Shown: positions 1 to 7,287 of the stretch, piece after piece
Layout of the letters: every line of letters begins with the position of its first letter
How positions within the stretch are numbered: position 1 is the stretch's first letter
From: Pseudomonas brassicacearum
GTDB taxonomy: Bacteria; Pseudomonadota; Gammaproteobacteria; Pseudomonadales; Pseudomonadaceae
NCBI RefSeq assembly: GCF_003732225.1
Contig: NZ_MOBJ01000010.1
Span: 62,001-126,000 of the forward strand
Reading direction: 5' to 3'
Length of the DNA stretch: 64,000 bases
Made by a program: the position numbers and the translations under genes
The notes under the pieces: model-generated
Seen by the model: only the letters and a program-made list of their open reading frames with translations
Database searches by the model: none
Told to the model about the DNA's origin: nothing

Positions 1-1
1 G

Positions 2-2599
2 CAGCAGTATTACAAGGCATTGGCGAAAGCCAAGGATGGTTACTACCCATTGGGTTCCAACGGCCTTTGGCACGGTGGTGTTCACTTCGACGAGGCCACT
101 GGTCTGGTGGTGGGGGACAAGGCTGAGGTCCGCTGCATTGCGGATGGCGAGGTGGTTGCCTATCGCATTGATGAGGTTTATCCAAAATCAGATTTCGGCT
201 CGACGCACTCAGTCTTTTCAACAGGTTTCGTGTTGGTTAAACACCGTTTGGAGGTTCCCGTGCCTCCTGCGCCAGCACCTGCCCCTGGTGCGCAACCTGC
301 GGCAGCGGCGCCTGGGCCAAGTCTGACCTTTTTTAGTCTGTATATGCATTTGCTGGATTGGGACAGTTATCGTTTAACCCCCGATTTAGGACGGCCCGCG
401 TTCTGGAGTGGTGGTACATGTCAGGTCAAGGCATCAGCTAATGACAAAATTCTAGGACTGAGGGTTCGACAGGGGCCGAAGAATTCACCTGGTTACGGCA
501 ATGTGTTAACCGTATTGCCTCGCGGCACACTCGTAGAGACGGGTGAAGAGGATCACGGCTGGCTCAAGGTGGTGAGTGTCACTCCTGCTGATGCCAGTCT
601 CCCCCCAGGAACTGGGTGGGTCTACAAAAGAGAAATGACGGCTGGTGCAACACCTAACAGCTACGTCATAGGCGTTGCAGCGAAAGACGAAATGACCCCG
701 CCCCAAAAAGGCCTTGCCGTTCATGCAAGTGCTAACCGGACAAGCGCCACAACGGCCATTTTGCCGATTGGGACTCAAGTAAAAATCGGGAATGACGGGG
801 CAAATGCTGAATACCAGAAACTGATAGAAATTGTCAGCGGTAGCTCTATTCCCGCTCTGACCGCTAGCAGCGGGATACTCGGTTACATCCGGAAGAGTTT
901 GCTTGAAACGAAAGTTGAGCCAGCTGAGAAGAATACGGTTCATCTGTTGGAGCGACCATTTCCTATAAAAGCTGGCAGCCTGATTGGTCATGTAGGGAAA
1001 TATCAGAATCACTCGGACTCCGCACCGAAGAATTTACTGCATTTGGAAGTGTTCAGTTGCGAAGACGTCAAGGCGTTTACTGAACAAAGCAAACCCAAGG
1101 CCATCAGTCTGCCTGACACTGGCAAAACGATGGTCAAAGTCCCCAAAAACACCATGCTGATAACCCATGTGCAAGGCATGAGCGCCACGAATCCCCCCAA
1201 GGTGTCCGACGCAGGCACGAAGACTGGTTATGATTTGTTTATTCCGGTGGGTGTATTGGAAGCTCTCCCGGCAGATAAAAAAATCAAGGTACCTGTTGTG
1301 ATGGGTAGTTCTACGACCACCACACTTTGGTGGCGCTTGGACGGCTTGCTTGCCGACGAGCATGGCAACGGTATCAGCGGTTGGTTTTCAGAGCCGGATA
1401 TCAAGCTGTCGCGCCACTCACCCTTTGAGTGGGAAGGCTTTACCTTCATCGAAGAAACCGTCAGTAATGTGGACCACTTAGCTGCATTTCTTCATGCGCA
1501 GGAAAGTCTGAATGAAGAGGAACGTGCTGCTTACCTGCCAAACGTCGGAAACGCTGACGATAGTCTTGCGAAGAAGCAGTTGTATAAAATTCTCGATAAA
1601 AATGGTGATAGCAAACTCAAGCCTGAAGAAATAACAGAGGCTCTCGGCAAGGCTTGGTTCTCTCAACCAATTTCTCAGATGGTTACGCGCTACGAGAGCG
1701 AGTGGCAATACAAGTCAGAAAAGTGGGATGCCCTAGATGAGTTGATGGGGCATAACGACTCGGATCCGCATAAGGGATGGGTTGAAGAGAAGGCACGGAT
1801 TGAGCGTTTGAGTTGGTGGGATAAGCTGGTTGGGAAGCATGGAATTACAGGTGATGTAAATGTGCAGCACATTCATCCAGTAGGTCTCTTGGGTAATTTC
1901 TACATATCGCGTATAAGGCGAGACTTTGATCTGGGTGGGTTATCAAGTACTTATGAAACCGGTGGTCGAGGCTCAAGAACTATATCCGGCGGGGCGGGGG
2001 ATGCCGGTGGCGTGTCCTACGGGTCTTACCAAATGACCAGCCAAGTAAAATTGGCTGACGGTACAATAATAAATGGAGGGACAGTAAAAAAATTCGTGAA
2101 TTGGAGTGGTATGCCGTGGACAAGCGAATTCACCGGATTAACACCCGGTTCCAGCGCATTTTCTGATAAGTGGAGAGAGCTTGTTGACACTAAAGGTCAA
2201 GAGTTTATAGATATAGAGCATGAGTTCATAAAAGTAACGCACTTCGATGTCCAGATACAAAAAGTTATTACTGATTCGGGTATTGATCTGCGATACCACT
2301 CTCACACTATAAATGATGTGGTGTGGTCGACTGCGGTTCAACAGGGGCCGGGCGCCTCAATAATAGTAAATGCAATTAGTAATATTGGAATACCTCATGA
2401 GGAAACAAAACTCTACGATACCAAGTTGATCGATGCCATCTACAATGAGCGGGGTAGAAAAATTGTCGGCGGTGAAAAAAATGGTCAGCTGTATTATTTT
2501 TCGAAGAATTCGATTGCGGTACAAGAAGGTGTAGCTAGTAGGTTTGTTTCAGAAAAAGCCAAAGCACAGGAGCGTTTGACAAATGAAAGTGGTTACTAA
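2..2599 (+). CDS. Large multidomain peptidoglycan-hydrolase-like protein, probable secreted (T6SS-type) effector, 5' end outside window
   Basis: The frame is open from base 2, so the true start lies upstream of the window; the TTG at 20 is only the first internal start-like codon. From the N-terminus I see a split M23-like domain (HGGVHFD near nt 77, YMHL near nt 344, GHVGKY and LHLEVF near nt 985-1060) interrupted by two SH3b-like stretches (about nt 420-560 and 710-890). An EF-hand-type calcium loop DKNGDSKLKPEE follows at about nt 1593-1631, then a C-terminal lysozyme-like region with GGVSYGSYQM (nt 2010-2035) and DVVWSTAVQQG (nt 2320-2350). The C-terminal motifs resemble peptidoglycan hydrolase domains found on VgrG-linked effectors; that is family inference. 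The next gene overlaps the last 17 bases and encodes an exported protein, which fits an effector-immunity pair. No VgrG, PAAR or other T6SS gene is visible, so the delivery route is a guess. The body is less GC-rich than the housekeeping genes. Confidence 0.6.
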   Translation, partial: QQYYKALAKAKDGYYPLGSNGLWHGGVHFDEATGLVVGDKAEVRCIADGEVVAYRIDEVYPKSDFGSTHSVFSTGFVLVKHRLEVPVPPAPAPAPGAQPAAAAPGPSLTFFSLYMHLLDWDSYRLTPDLGRPAFWSGGTCQVKASANDKILGLRVRQGPKNSPGYGNVLTVLPRGTLVETGEEDHGWLKVVSVTPADASLPPGTGWVYKREMTAGATPNSYVIGVAAKDEMTPPQKGLAVHASANRTSATTAILPIGTQVKIGNDGANAEYQKLIEIVSGSSIPALTASSGILGYIRKSLLETKVEPAEKNTVHLLERPFPIKAGSLIGHVGKYQNHSDSAPKNLLHLEVFSCEDVKAFTEQSKPKAISLPDTGKTMVKVPKNTMLITHVQGMSATNPPKVSDAGTKTGYDLFIPVGVLEALPADKKIKVPVVMGSSTTTTLWWRLDGLLADEHGNGISGWFSEPDIKLSRHSPFEWEGFTFIEETVSNVDHLAAFLHAQESLNEEERAAYLPNVGNADDSLAKKQLYKILDKNGDSKLKPEEITEALGKAWFSQPISQMVTRYESEWQYKSEKWDALDELMGHNDSDPHKGWVEEKARIERLSWWDKLVGKHGITGDVNVQHIHPVGLLGNFYISRIRRDFDLGGLSSTYETGGRGSRTISGGAGDAGGVSYGSYQMTSQVKLADGTIINGGTVKKFVNWSGMPWTSEFTGLTPGSSAFSDKWRELVDTKGQEFIDIEHEFIKVTHFDVQIQKVITDSGIDLRYHSHTINDVVWSTAVQQGPGASIIVNAISNIGIPHEETKLYDTKLIDAIYNERGRKIVGGEKNGQLYYFSKNSIAVQEGVASRFVSEKAKAQERLTNESGY

Positions 2600-3413
2600 T
2601 TTTCTGGTATTGGCTTTTGCTCTACTTTTTGCCAGTTTTTCGATGGCACAAAATAATTTATCGCTATACATCTCTTCATTAGGGAGTGCAGCAATAACAC
2701 AAACTGATGGAAAAATTTCCTTGCTCGTTCTGGCGGGTGGTAATGACCAAGGTGAGGCGACGGCAGGAAGTTGTGTAATTGGGGCGAATTTGACAAAGAC
2801 AGAGGGTGGATTCAGTGGTGCACTCTCGCCTATTAGTACTGGAATTAATAGCTACAACGATGAGCAGGCACAAGGGAAAAAAGTTTCAATTGAGCAACGT
2901 ATAGGGTCGATAGTCATTAGTGATGTGGACTACATCGGGATATGTAGTTTGGATACTGGCTTGATAAATATTTATAAAGAAGTTCATAGGGATGATGAGG
3001 GTTATAAGTCTTTGTACGCGGAGATGATTAATCTTGCTCACGAGGATTCGCTATTTTTGTATAAGAAAGGAATGAAGTCGGAGGCTGTGGCTGAACTGGC
3101 TCCTTATGCAGGTTACTATCAGAGTAATTGGCTGGCGGATAAAAATTTAGCAGGTGTGGTAATCCCAGCGTTAAACGACTATGCCTATTTTTTACAAGAA
3201 AATAATCAGGCGGCAGACTCTATACCTATTTTGAACGATATTGTCGGGGCTGCCCCGAAAAGAGCGGTGGCTTGGCTCAATCTCGCGGATTCTAATTGGG
3301 CTGTCGGTAAGCAAGAAGAGGCCAAGGCGCAATATAAAGTGTATGGAGATCTCATGGCGAAGAGCAATCAAAAGTCCAAAGTCCCCAAGAGGGCAATAGA
3401 GCGAATTAACTAA
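2583..3413 (+). CDS. Exported TPR-like protein, candidate immunity partner of the upstream hydrolase
   Basis: 276 residues starting at ATG 2583, inside the last codons of the upstream hydrolase (17-base overlap, translational coupling likely). The N-terminus (MKVVTNFLVLAFALLFASFS then MAQ) is a clear Sec signal peptide, so the product should be periplasmic, where a peptidoglycan hydrolase would act. The central part matches no family I know. The C-terminal 100 residues are helical, with a TPR-like repeat (PKRAVAWLNLADSNWAVGKQ, then EEAKAQYKVYG). Overlap, export and the lack of other function point to immunity, but this is context only. The sequence is AT-rich for this genome, with frequent AAT, ATA and TTT codons, which suggests recent acquisition together with its neighbour. 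Confidence 0.6.
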   Translation: MKVVTNFLVLAFALLFASFSMAQNNLSLYISSLGSAAITQTDGKISLLVLAGGNDQGEATAGSCVIGANLTKTEGGFSGALSPISTGINSYNDEQAQGKKVSIEQRIGSIVISDVDYIGICSLDTGLINIYKEVHRDDEGYKSLYAEMINLAHEDSLFLYKKGMKSEAVAELAPYAGYYQSNWLADKNLAGVVIPALNDYAYFLQENNQAADSIPILNDIVGAAPKRAVAWLNLADSNWAVGKQEEAKAQYKVYGDLMAKSNQKSKVPKRAIERIN

Positions 3414-3526
3414 CCACCAAAAGAAGGTGGAGTTGTTTGTAGAAATGTTAGGGGCCTGCCACGATTTTGGTTGAGGGGAAACGTGGTCTGCTCCTCGATT
3501 TCTGATAATTAAGAGAAGTCATCATA

Positions 3527-4096
3527 TTGCGCCTGATCGTTCATAGCCTTATTGCCGGGTTGTTTGCTGTGTTAATAGCCAATAGCGCAGTAGCATCGAG
3601 TACGTGCAACCCTGACAGCTTGACCAACCCGGACATCATTACCTGCTCTCAGCAGGCGCTCGATCGGTTGGACCGTATGCTTAACGAACAATACAAGGTG
3701 CTGGTTGGCGAGTCTTCCAGCCCTCAGAAAACTGATTTGCTGTCGGTCCAGAGAAGTTGGCTGACCTTCAGGGATCAGTACTGTGAAGACGTTTATCAAA
3801 GCAGTTTTCCTGGGCAGGAGGCGCCCATCGACAGGATTGCCTGTTTGAAGCAACTCACCAGTGCGCGGGTCAATGAGCTGGTGTACCTGCGGAGCGGTTT
3901 TGTCGGGGATGGTTTTTACAAGGTTATCGCCGTGCTCGGGGCACAGAGTGGTCAGCCATTCCAGGTGCTGGCGGCCGGTGTAAATCCTCAGTGGGACGAG
4001 TACGCCAACAAACACTGCGCGATGACTCGAACCCTGTTGCGTGAAGACACGTCGCGGTGCCTCGCCAGAATGCAATTTCATCTGCCAATCAACTGA
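3527..4096 (+). CDS. LprI-type (DUF1311) periplasmic lysozyme-inhibitor-like protein
   Basis: 189 residues from TTG 3527, with a purine-rich ribosome site (AAGAGAAG) upstream. A hydrophobic signal peptide (LIVHSLIAGLFAVLIANSAV) ends near residue 24. The mature N-terminal half has the LprI/DUF1311 pattern: an early Cys (STCNP), LDRMLNEQYK, then QRSWLTFRDQYCEDVY, with paired cysteines probably forming a disulphide. Members of this family bind lysozyme or are of unknown function; the C-terminal 70 residues are not recognisable. It lies 113 bases after the putative immunity gene and faces the same way. It could be a second protector against a muramidase-type toxin, or an unrelated envelope protein. 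Confidence 0.65.
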   Translation: MRLIVHSLIAGLFAVLIANSAVASSTCNPDSLTNPDIITCSQQALDRLDRMLNEQYKVLVGESSSPQKTDLLSVQRSWLTFRDQYCEDVYQSSFPGQEAPIDRIACLKQLTSARVNELVYLRSGFVGDGFYKVIAVLGAQSGQPFQVLAAGVNPQWDEYANKHCAMTRTLLREDTSRCLARMQFHLPIN

Positions 4097-4220
4097 TGGT
4101 CTGGCCTTGGGGAGCGATACCTATGAAGAGTGAACCCTAAGGGCGGGTTACGAATTTTTGAAGATAAACGTGGGCCGCTTCTTTCTGCTTCGTGCGGGAA
4201 TGATATTCCGTCCCCACCGA

Positions 4221-4321
4221 CGCCATCGCAGGCAAGCCTTGCTCCTACAATGGATTCGCGTCGACCACATCAACTGTGACCGACCCACAACCTGAAGAAG
4301 CAAGGCTTGCCCGCGATGGCG
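4221..4321. repeat. Divergent REP-type inverted doublet
   Basis: Left arm CGCCATCGCAGGCAAGCCTT (4221 on) is mirrored by a right arm ending AAGGCTTGCCCGCGATGGCG (4302-4321), about 50 bases apart. The core CAAGCCTTGC differs from the GAGCGAGCTTGCTCGC core used elsewhere in the window, so this is a third REP variant. It sits in the gap between the LprI-like gene and the convergent DUF6124 gene, where it could act as an mRNA 3' stem for both. Confidence 0.7.
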
Positions 4322-4331
4322 TTTTTAGTTG

Positions 4332-4721
4332 TTAACTCTTAACCCGATACTCCACCGGATTCGGTGGATCGAGGTTGTCCATGGCGCGGTCAATCAGCAG
4401 TTGTGCGCCTTCGGCCATACGGTAGATGGCGAGGGCGACGTTGCGGCGGGAGCCTTCGATTTCGAAGGCGAGGTCGCCAGCGATGGCTTTGATGGAGGCG
4501 ATGTCTTCGGAGGCGTTGGCCAGGAGGCTGTCGGTGTCGACGTCTGGGGCGACGATGAAGAGTTGGCCTTTGCGGGCGTCGGCCAGGTGGATTTTGTGGC
4601 GTGGTGGGATCAGGTGGTGGTCGAGGGCGCGTTCGGCGGCTTCGTGGAGTTTTTTCGAATCGAGGGATTCGTAGGGGGAGGTGGTTGGGTCTTCTGGTGG
4701 ATTTGGTGTTGGCTTGATCAT
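4332..4721 (-). CDS. DUF6124 family protein of unknown function
   Basis: 129 residues, start ATG 4721 chosen because a GGAAG ribosome site precedes it and because family members begin just before the conserved proline-rich stretch (KPTPNPPEDP). It then has ESLDSKKLHEAAERALDHHL and FIVAPDVDTDSLLANASEDI, the signature of a small Pseudomonas family of unknown role, and a helical C-terminus. There is no signal peptide or membrane segment. The frame could be extended upstream, but that would run through the structured leader (4725-4950), which looks like untranslated RNA. Function unknown; the leader suggests post-transcriptional control. Confidence 0.75.
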   Translation of the reverse strand: MIKPTPNPPEDPTTSPYESLDSKKLHEAAERALDHHLIPPRHKIHLADARKGQLFIVAPDVDTDSLLANASEDIASIKAIAGDLAFEIEGSRRNVALAIYRMAEGAQLLIDRAMDNLDPPNPVEYRVKS

Positions 4722-4724
4722 TAG

Positions 4725-4950
4725 GTGTCTTCCGGTAATTGGAGCTGACACCGTTTCGCTTGCGCTTCGAAAGTGGTGGCAACTGTGCATAGGTGTGCAA
4801 GACCGGCCCGGAGATACCAGCAGACCCGAAGGTCTCCCATACACAGTCGCCATAACGATTCGCGAGCATAAGAAAATGCTCGGTCATTAGCCATAACCAA
4901 TTGTGTTCCAGGGCGGACTTGCACGTCCGTGTCACCGTTTTTTGGTGACA
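4725..4950 (-). promoter_or_regulatory. Candidate structured RNA leader of the DUF6124 gene
   Basis: Read on the minus strand, the roughly 220 bases before the DUF6124 start fold into several strong stems. A long-range 16-bp helix pairs 4836-4851 with 4778-4793 (GGCGACTGTGTATGGG with CCTATGCACAGTTGCC, three G-U pairs). Inside it is a perfect 5-bp hairpin AGACC-TTCG-GGTCT (4822-4835) with a stable UUCG loop. Upstream are hairpins at 4863-4882 (CGAGCAT/ATGCTCG), 4914-4929 (CGGAC/GTCCG) and 4931-4949 (GTCACC/GGTGAC). This nesting is far more than expected by chance and suggests a cis-regulatory RNA or a leader-encoded sRNA. No known riboswitch class is recognised. Confidence 0.55.
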
Positions 4951-5087
4951 GGGTGAGACTAGCCCTGACTCGCAGGCCGGGATAGTTACCGAACACCGCT
5001 ACAACTTGAAGGAAATGTCCGAGGCCAATGGGGCGGGGATTGGGTCGGGACCGGGTTGTCTGGTTTTACGACCGCTTCGCGGCCGAA

Positions 5088-5114
5088 CGCAGCCTTCGGC
5101 AGCTGCTACAGGGG
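5088..5114. repeat. Fragment of a second-family REP element
   Basis: The stretch CGCAGCCTTCGGCAGCTGCT followed by ACAGGG matches one arm of the REP family seen complete at 29557-29639 and 39493-39585. It has one changed position in the core (CTGCTACAG instead of CTCCTACAG) and lacks the partner arm. The rest of 4950-5260 holds no other recognisable feature. Confidence 0.5.
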
Positions 5115-5260
5115 GGAGGTTTTGGGGCTTTTGGAAGTGTGACTTGGTGGTCATCGTGCGTAAAAAGCGCTTCATCTTCTGCTAACGCTGCGCAACGGTG
5201 GCGTTCTGGTTTTAAGCGGCTACACTGCGCCAGCGTTCATTTTTCTTTTGGGGCTTGAGC

Positions 5261-5644
5261 ATGAAATTTCGTTTTCTTCTGTGGATGATGGGCTTGCTGA
5301 TGCGCAAGGCCAGTCGGACTAATCCGGCGTTTCAGCAGCAGTTGGGTGATAAAGAATTGGTGTTCCAGTTGCAGACGCTGGACGGCAAGGTGGCGCGGCA
5401 CTTCGTGGTGAAGGATCAGCGCATTAGCAGCAAGGCCGGGGTGTATGCCGAGCCGGCGTTTGCGATTGCCTTTAAAGATGCGGCTTACGGCTTTGCCACG
5501 ATGCAGGCGAAGAACAAGCAGTTGGCGTTCATGACCGGGATTCAGGACAAGTCGATTCAGATCAAGGGCAACCCGGCGCTGGTGATGTGGTTCCAGGGGC
5601 TGACCAAGTATTTGAAGCCGAGGAAGGCCAAGCCTAAGGCGTGA
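5261..5644 (+). CDS. Small SCP2-like (sterol carrier protein domain) protein
   Basis: 127 residues from ATG 5261; a TTG six bases upstream is less likely. The sequence begins with a hydrophobic patch (FRFLLWMMGLLM) and continues with the conserved pattern FQLQTLDGKVARHF, then AFKDAAYGFATMQAKNKQ, IQDKSIQIKGNPALVMWFQ and a lysine-rich tail. This matches a short Pseudomonas family assigned to the SCP2 sterol-binding fold and sometimes mislabelled helicase. The ligand is unknown; hydrophobic ligand binding is family inference. Its 3' half, with about 17 bases beyond the stop, is duplicated at 6846-7098 beyond the Fic module. Confidence 0.7.
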   Translation: MKFRFLLWMMGLLMRKASRTNPAFQQQLGDKELVFQLQTLDGKVARHFVVKDQRISSKAGVYAEPAFAIAFKDAAYGFATMQAKNKQLAFMTGIQDKSIQIKGNPALVMWFQGLTKYLKPRKAKPKA

Positions 5645-5660
5645 GGTCTTTCAGGTAGGC
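5408..5660 (+). repeat. Left copy of a direct repeat of about 250 bp flanking the fic module
   Basis: The 3' two-thirds of the SCP2-like gene plus the following TGAGGTCTTTCAGGTAG is repeated in the same orientation at 6846-7098. Long runs between the copies are identical (for example GCGATTGCCTTTAAAGATGC), with scattered changes near the edges. The two copies bracket the fic toxin-antitoxin pair exactly. Confidence 0.8.
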
Positions 5661-5689
5661 GGAGATTCTCCGCGAGCACGTTCGCCTCT

Positions 5690-6454
5690 TCAGTCATCCG
5701 ATTCAGGAGGCTCCTGGGTGTCGAGTGGCTGTGCTCTGTATGTTTTGTAGATCTGCTGGACTTCCGGGTTGTCCAGGCTCGCGTAGGTGATGCCTTCCTT
5801 GTCCAGGCCATCGAGGCCCCTGATGCCACTGATGGTCGCTGGCCACTCGTCGCGACTGGATATGTCGACTATGAACGGTTTCAGGTAGTTATCGAGATGC
5901 CTCTCGCGAGGCTCTCGGATCTCGTCGCTGAGTGCCCGCAGGTAGTCGTCCTTGCTTGTCCTTGACCAGTCGATGGCGAACCTGGCCCGATAGGAGAGCT
6001 CCATGAAGACTAATAGAATCGTGCGCCCGTTGCCGTCCAGGAAGGGGTGTGCGAAAGCCAGCTGGCCCATGACCCCGCCAGGGTGGCCTCTGAAATGTTT
6101 TTTGTCTGCTGCCAGCTCAAGTGCATAGTCGACAGACATCTTGATGGAGTTCGGGTGCTCGAAGACGGTGCTTCTGGGGTCGTCGTGTGAGCCTTTGAAG
6201 ACTGCCAGGTGAGGCACGAGCTCATTCCGGTCTTTTCCTGCCCAAGGATAGAAGCCGGAGAACAGGATTTTGTGAACGCTGAGTACTGTCTTGTAGTCGA
6301 CGGGCTTCTTCTTGGCCAAATAGGCAAGTGCCTCTTCGATACTCAATTCGAACGAAAAATGCTCTGACTCTTTTACTTCAGTGGGATCCTTCAGCTGCAG
6401 CGAATTTTGAAGGTATCCAGCCGTTTCGAAATCGCCGAACGGATCAAAAGTCAT
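5690..6454 (-). CDS. fic: Fic family AMP-transferase toxin
   Basis: 254 residues. The Fic core is complete: HPFLDGNGR at residues 136-144, with catalytic His136 and the loop that binds the nucleotide phosphates, preceded by WAGKDR (71-76), as in class I Fic toxins. Known members transfer AMP from ATP to a hydroxyl side chain of target proteins such as DNA gyrase and topoisomerase IV; the target here is inferred. ATG 6454 overlaps the stop of the upstream antitoxin by four bases (ATGA), so translation is coupled. No inhibitory helix is evident at its N-terminus, which fits a separate antitoxin. The C-terminal 60 residues are not recognised. The pair lies inside a duplicated host sequence. Confidence 0.88.
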   Translation of the reverse strand: MTFDPFGDFETAGYLQNSLQLKDPTEVKESEHFSFELSIEEALAYLAKKKPVDYKTVLSVHKILFSGFYPWAGKDRNELVPHLAVFKGSHDDPRSTVFEHPNSIKMSVDYALELAADKKHFRGHPGGVMGQLAFAHPFLDGNGRTILLVFMELSYRARFAIDWSRTSKDDYLRALSDEIREPRERHLDNYLKPFIVDISSRDEWPATISGIRGLDGLDKEGITYASLDNPEVQQIYKTYRAQPLDTQEPPESDD

Positions 6455-6708
6455 GCGCTACGTTTCTGGGAACGCCTTTCCTGAAGGTAGCGTCCCTGGA
6501 GCGCCAGGGTCTCGGATTTGCTCAGAACGCCTTTTTTCTTGAGATTGACGAGCAACTGTTCAACGCCATCCAACTCGACGACGTCGCCAGCCAAACGGGT
6601 AATGGTCATGGCCATACGACTCATGCCGTCACGTTCAGCAGTGACCTTGTGATCTTTTGCAAGCTCGCGGACTTGACTTGCAACACTGACAGCGGCTGTT
6701 TGGGTCAT
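6451..6708 (-). CDS. Antitoxin partner of Fic
   Basis: 85 residues, start ATG 6708 with AGAGGG seven bases upstream. It is cytoplasmic and mostly helical, and co-directional with fic with a four-base overlap. Class I Fic antitoxins block the toxin through a helix bearing S/T-x-x-x-E-G/N. The nearest match here is TLALQG near residues 66-71 (in KSETLALQGRYL), with Gln in place of the usual Glu. So either this family uses a variant inhibitory motif or the inhibitory helix lies elsewhere. The antitoxin role rests mainly on order, overlap and size. Confidence 0.7.
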   Translation of the reverse strand: MTQTAAVSVASQVRELAKDHKVTAERDGMSRMAMTITRLAGDVVELDGVEQLLVNLKKKGVLSKSETLALQGRYLQERRSQKRSA

Positions 6709-6844
6709 CGGAAAGCCCTCTATTTGCCGTCAAATCATAGCAGGGCGCTTGTTTTTTGTCTTCGTGGGCGCATAGGCCGAGATCGATGGAAAGAGCCCTT
6801 CAAGTACCCTTCAAAGAGGTATTTTCCGTAGCCGAGAATTTCGG

Positions 6845-7081
6845 GTGAAAGATCCGCACATCACTAGCAAGGCTGGGGAGCATGCCGCCCCGGCGTTTGC
6901 GATTGCCTTTAAAGATGCGGCTTACGGTTTTGCCACGATGCAGGCGAAGAACAAGCAGTTGGCGTTCATGACCGGGATTCAGGACAAGTCGATTCAGATC
7001 AAGGGCAACCCGGCGCTGGTGATGTGGTTCCAGGTGTTGGCCAAGTATTTGAGGCCTAGGAAGGTCAAGCCTAAGACTTGA
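6845..7081 (+). pseudogene. Truncated duplicate of the SCP2-like gene
   Basis: The 78-residue frame corresponds to the last 78 residues of the gene at 5261-5644 with a few changes (KDPHITSKAGEHAAPAF against KDQRISSKAGVYAEPAF; WFQVLAKYLRPRKVKPKT against WFQGLTKYLKPRKAKPKA). The first 49 residues, including the hydrophobic N-terminus, are missing, and there is no convincing ribosome site before the GTG at 6845. It is best read as the leftover half of a duplication that accompanied the insertion of the fic pair. Confidence 0.75.
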
Positions 7082-7098
7082 GGTCTTTCAGGTAGACC
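6846..7098 (+). repeat. Right copy of the direct repeat flanking the fic module
   Basis: Same sequence as 5408-5660, in the same orientation. It begins within the SCP2-like coding sequence and runs past the stop through TGAGGTCTTTCAGGTAG. Here this is followed by GACCGGGGTGGATTCATCGC and a REP element, which the left copy lacks. Confidence 0.8.
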
Positions 7099-7109
7099 GG
7101 GGTGGATTC

Positions 7110-7133
7110 ATCGCGAGCAGGCTCGCTCCCACA
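7110..7133. repeat. Single REP element, main family
   Basis: ATCGCGAGCAGGCTCGCTCC plus CACA is one arm of the main REP family. The preceding block TAGACCGGGGTGGATTCATC also precedes the REP at 8597, on the other side of the delta-60-repeat gene, and a diverged form occurs at 41432-41455. Confidence 0.75.
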
Positions 7134-7287
7134 AAAGGCCCATACGGTGGCTCACTGCGTCAGTGATCAGGCTCGCGAAGACATTCTAACTGTCATTTCT
7201 GACAGGTTATGGCTGCTGTGCCTACGTGCTCAACTGTGGTCGAGATGCCCTACTGGACATCCTTTCAATCACTCAGGGAGCACAGTC

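Noticed and set aside
4721..4996. A 91-codon frame covering the DUF6124 leader
   Set aside because: It could be translated, but the dense hairpins and the good ribosome site of the DUF6124 start make RNA function more likely. I kept it as an alternative in the leader finding.
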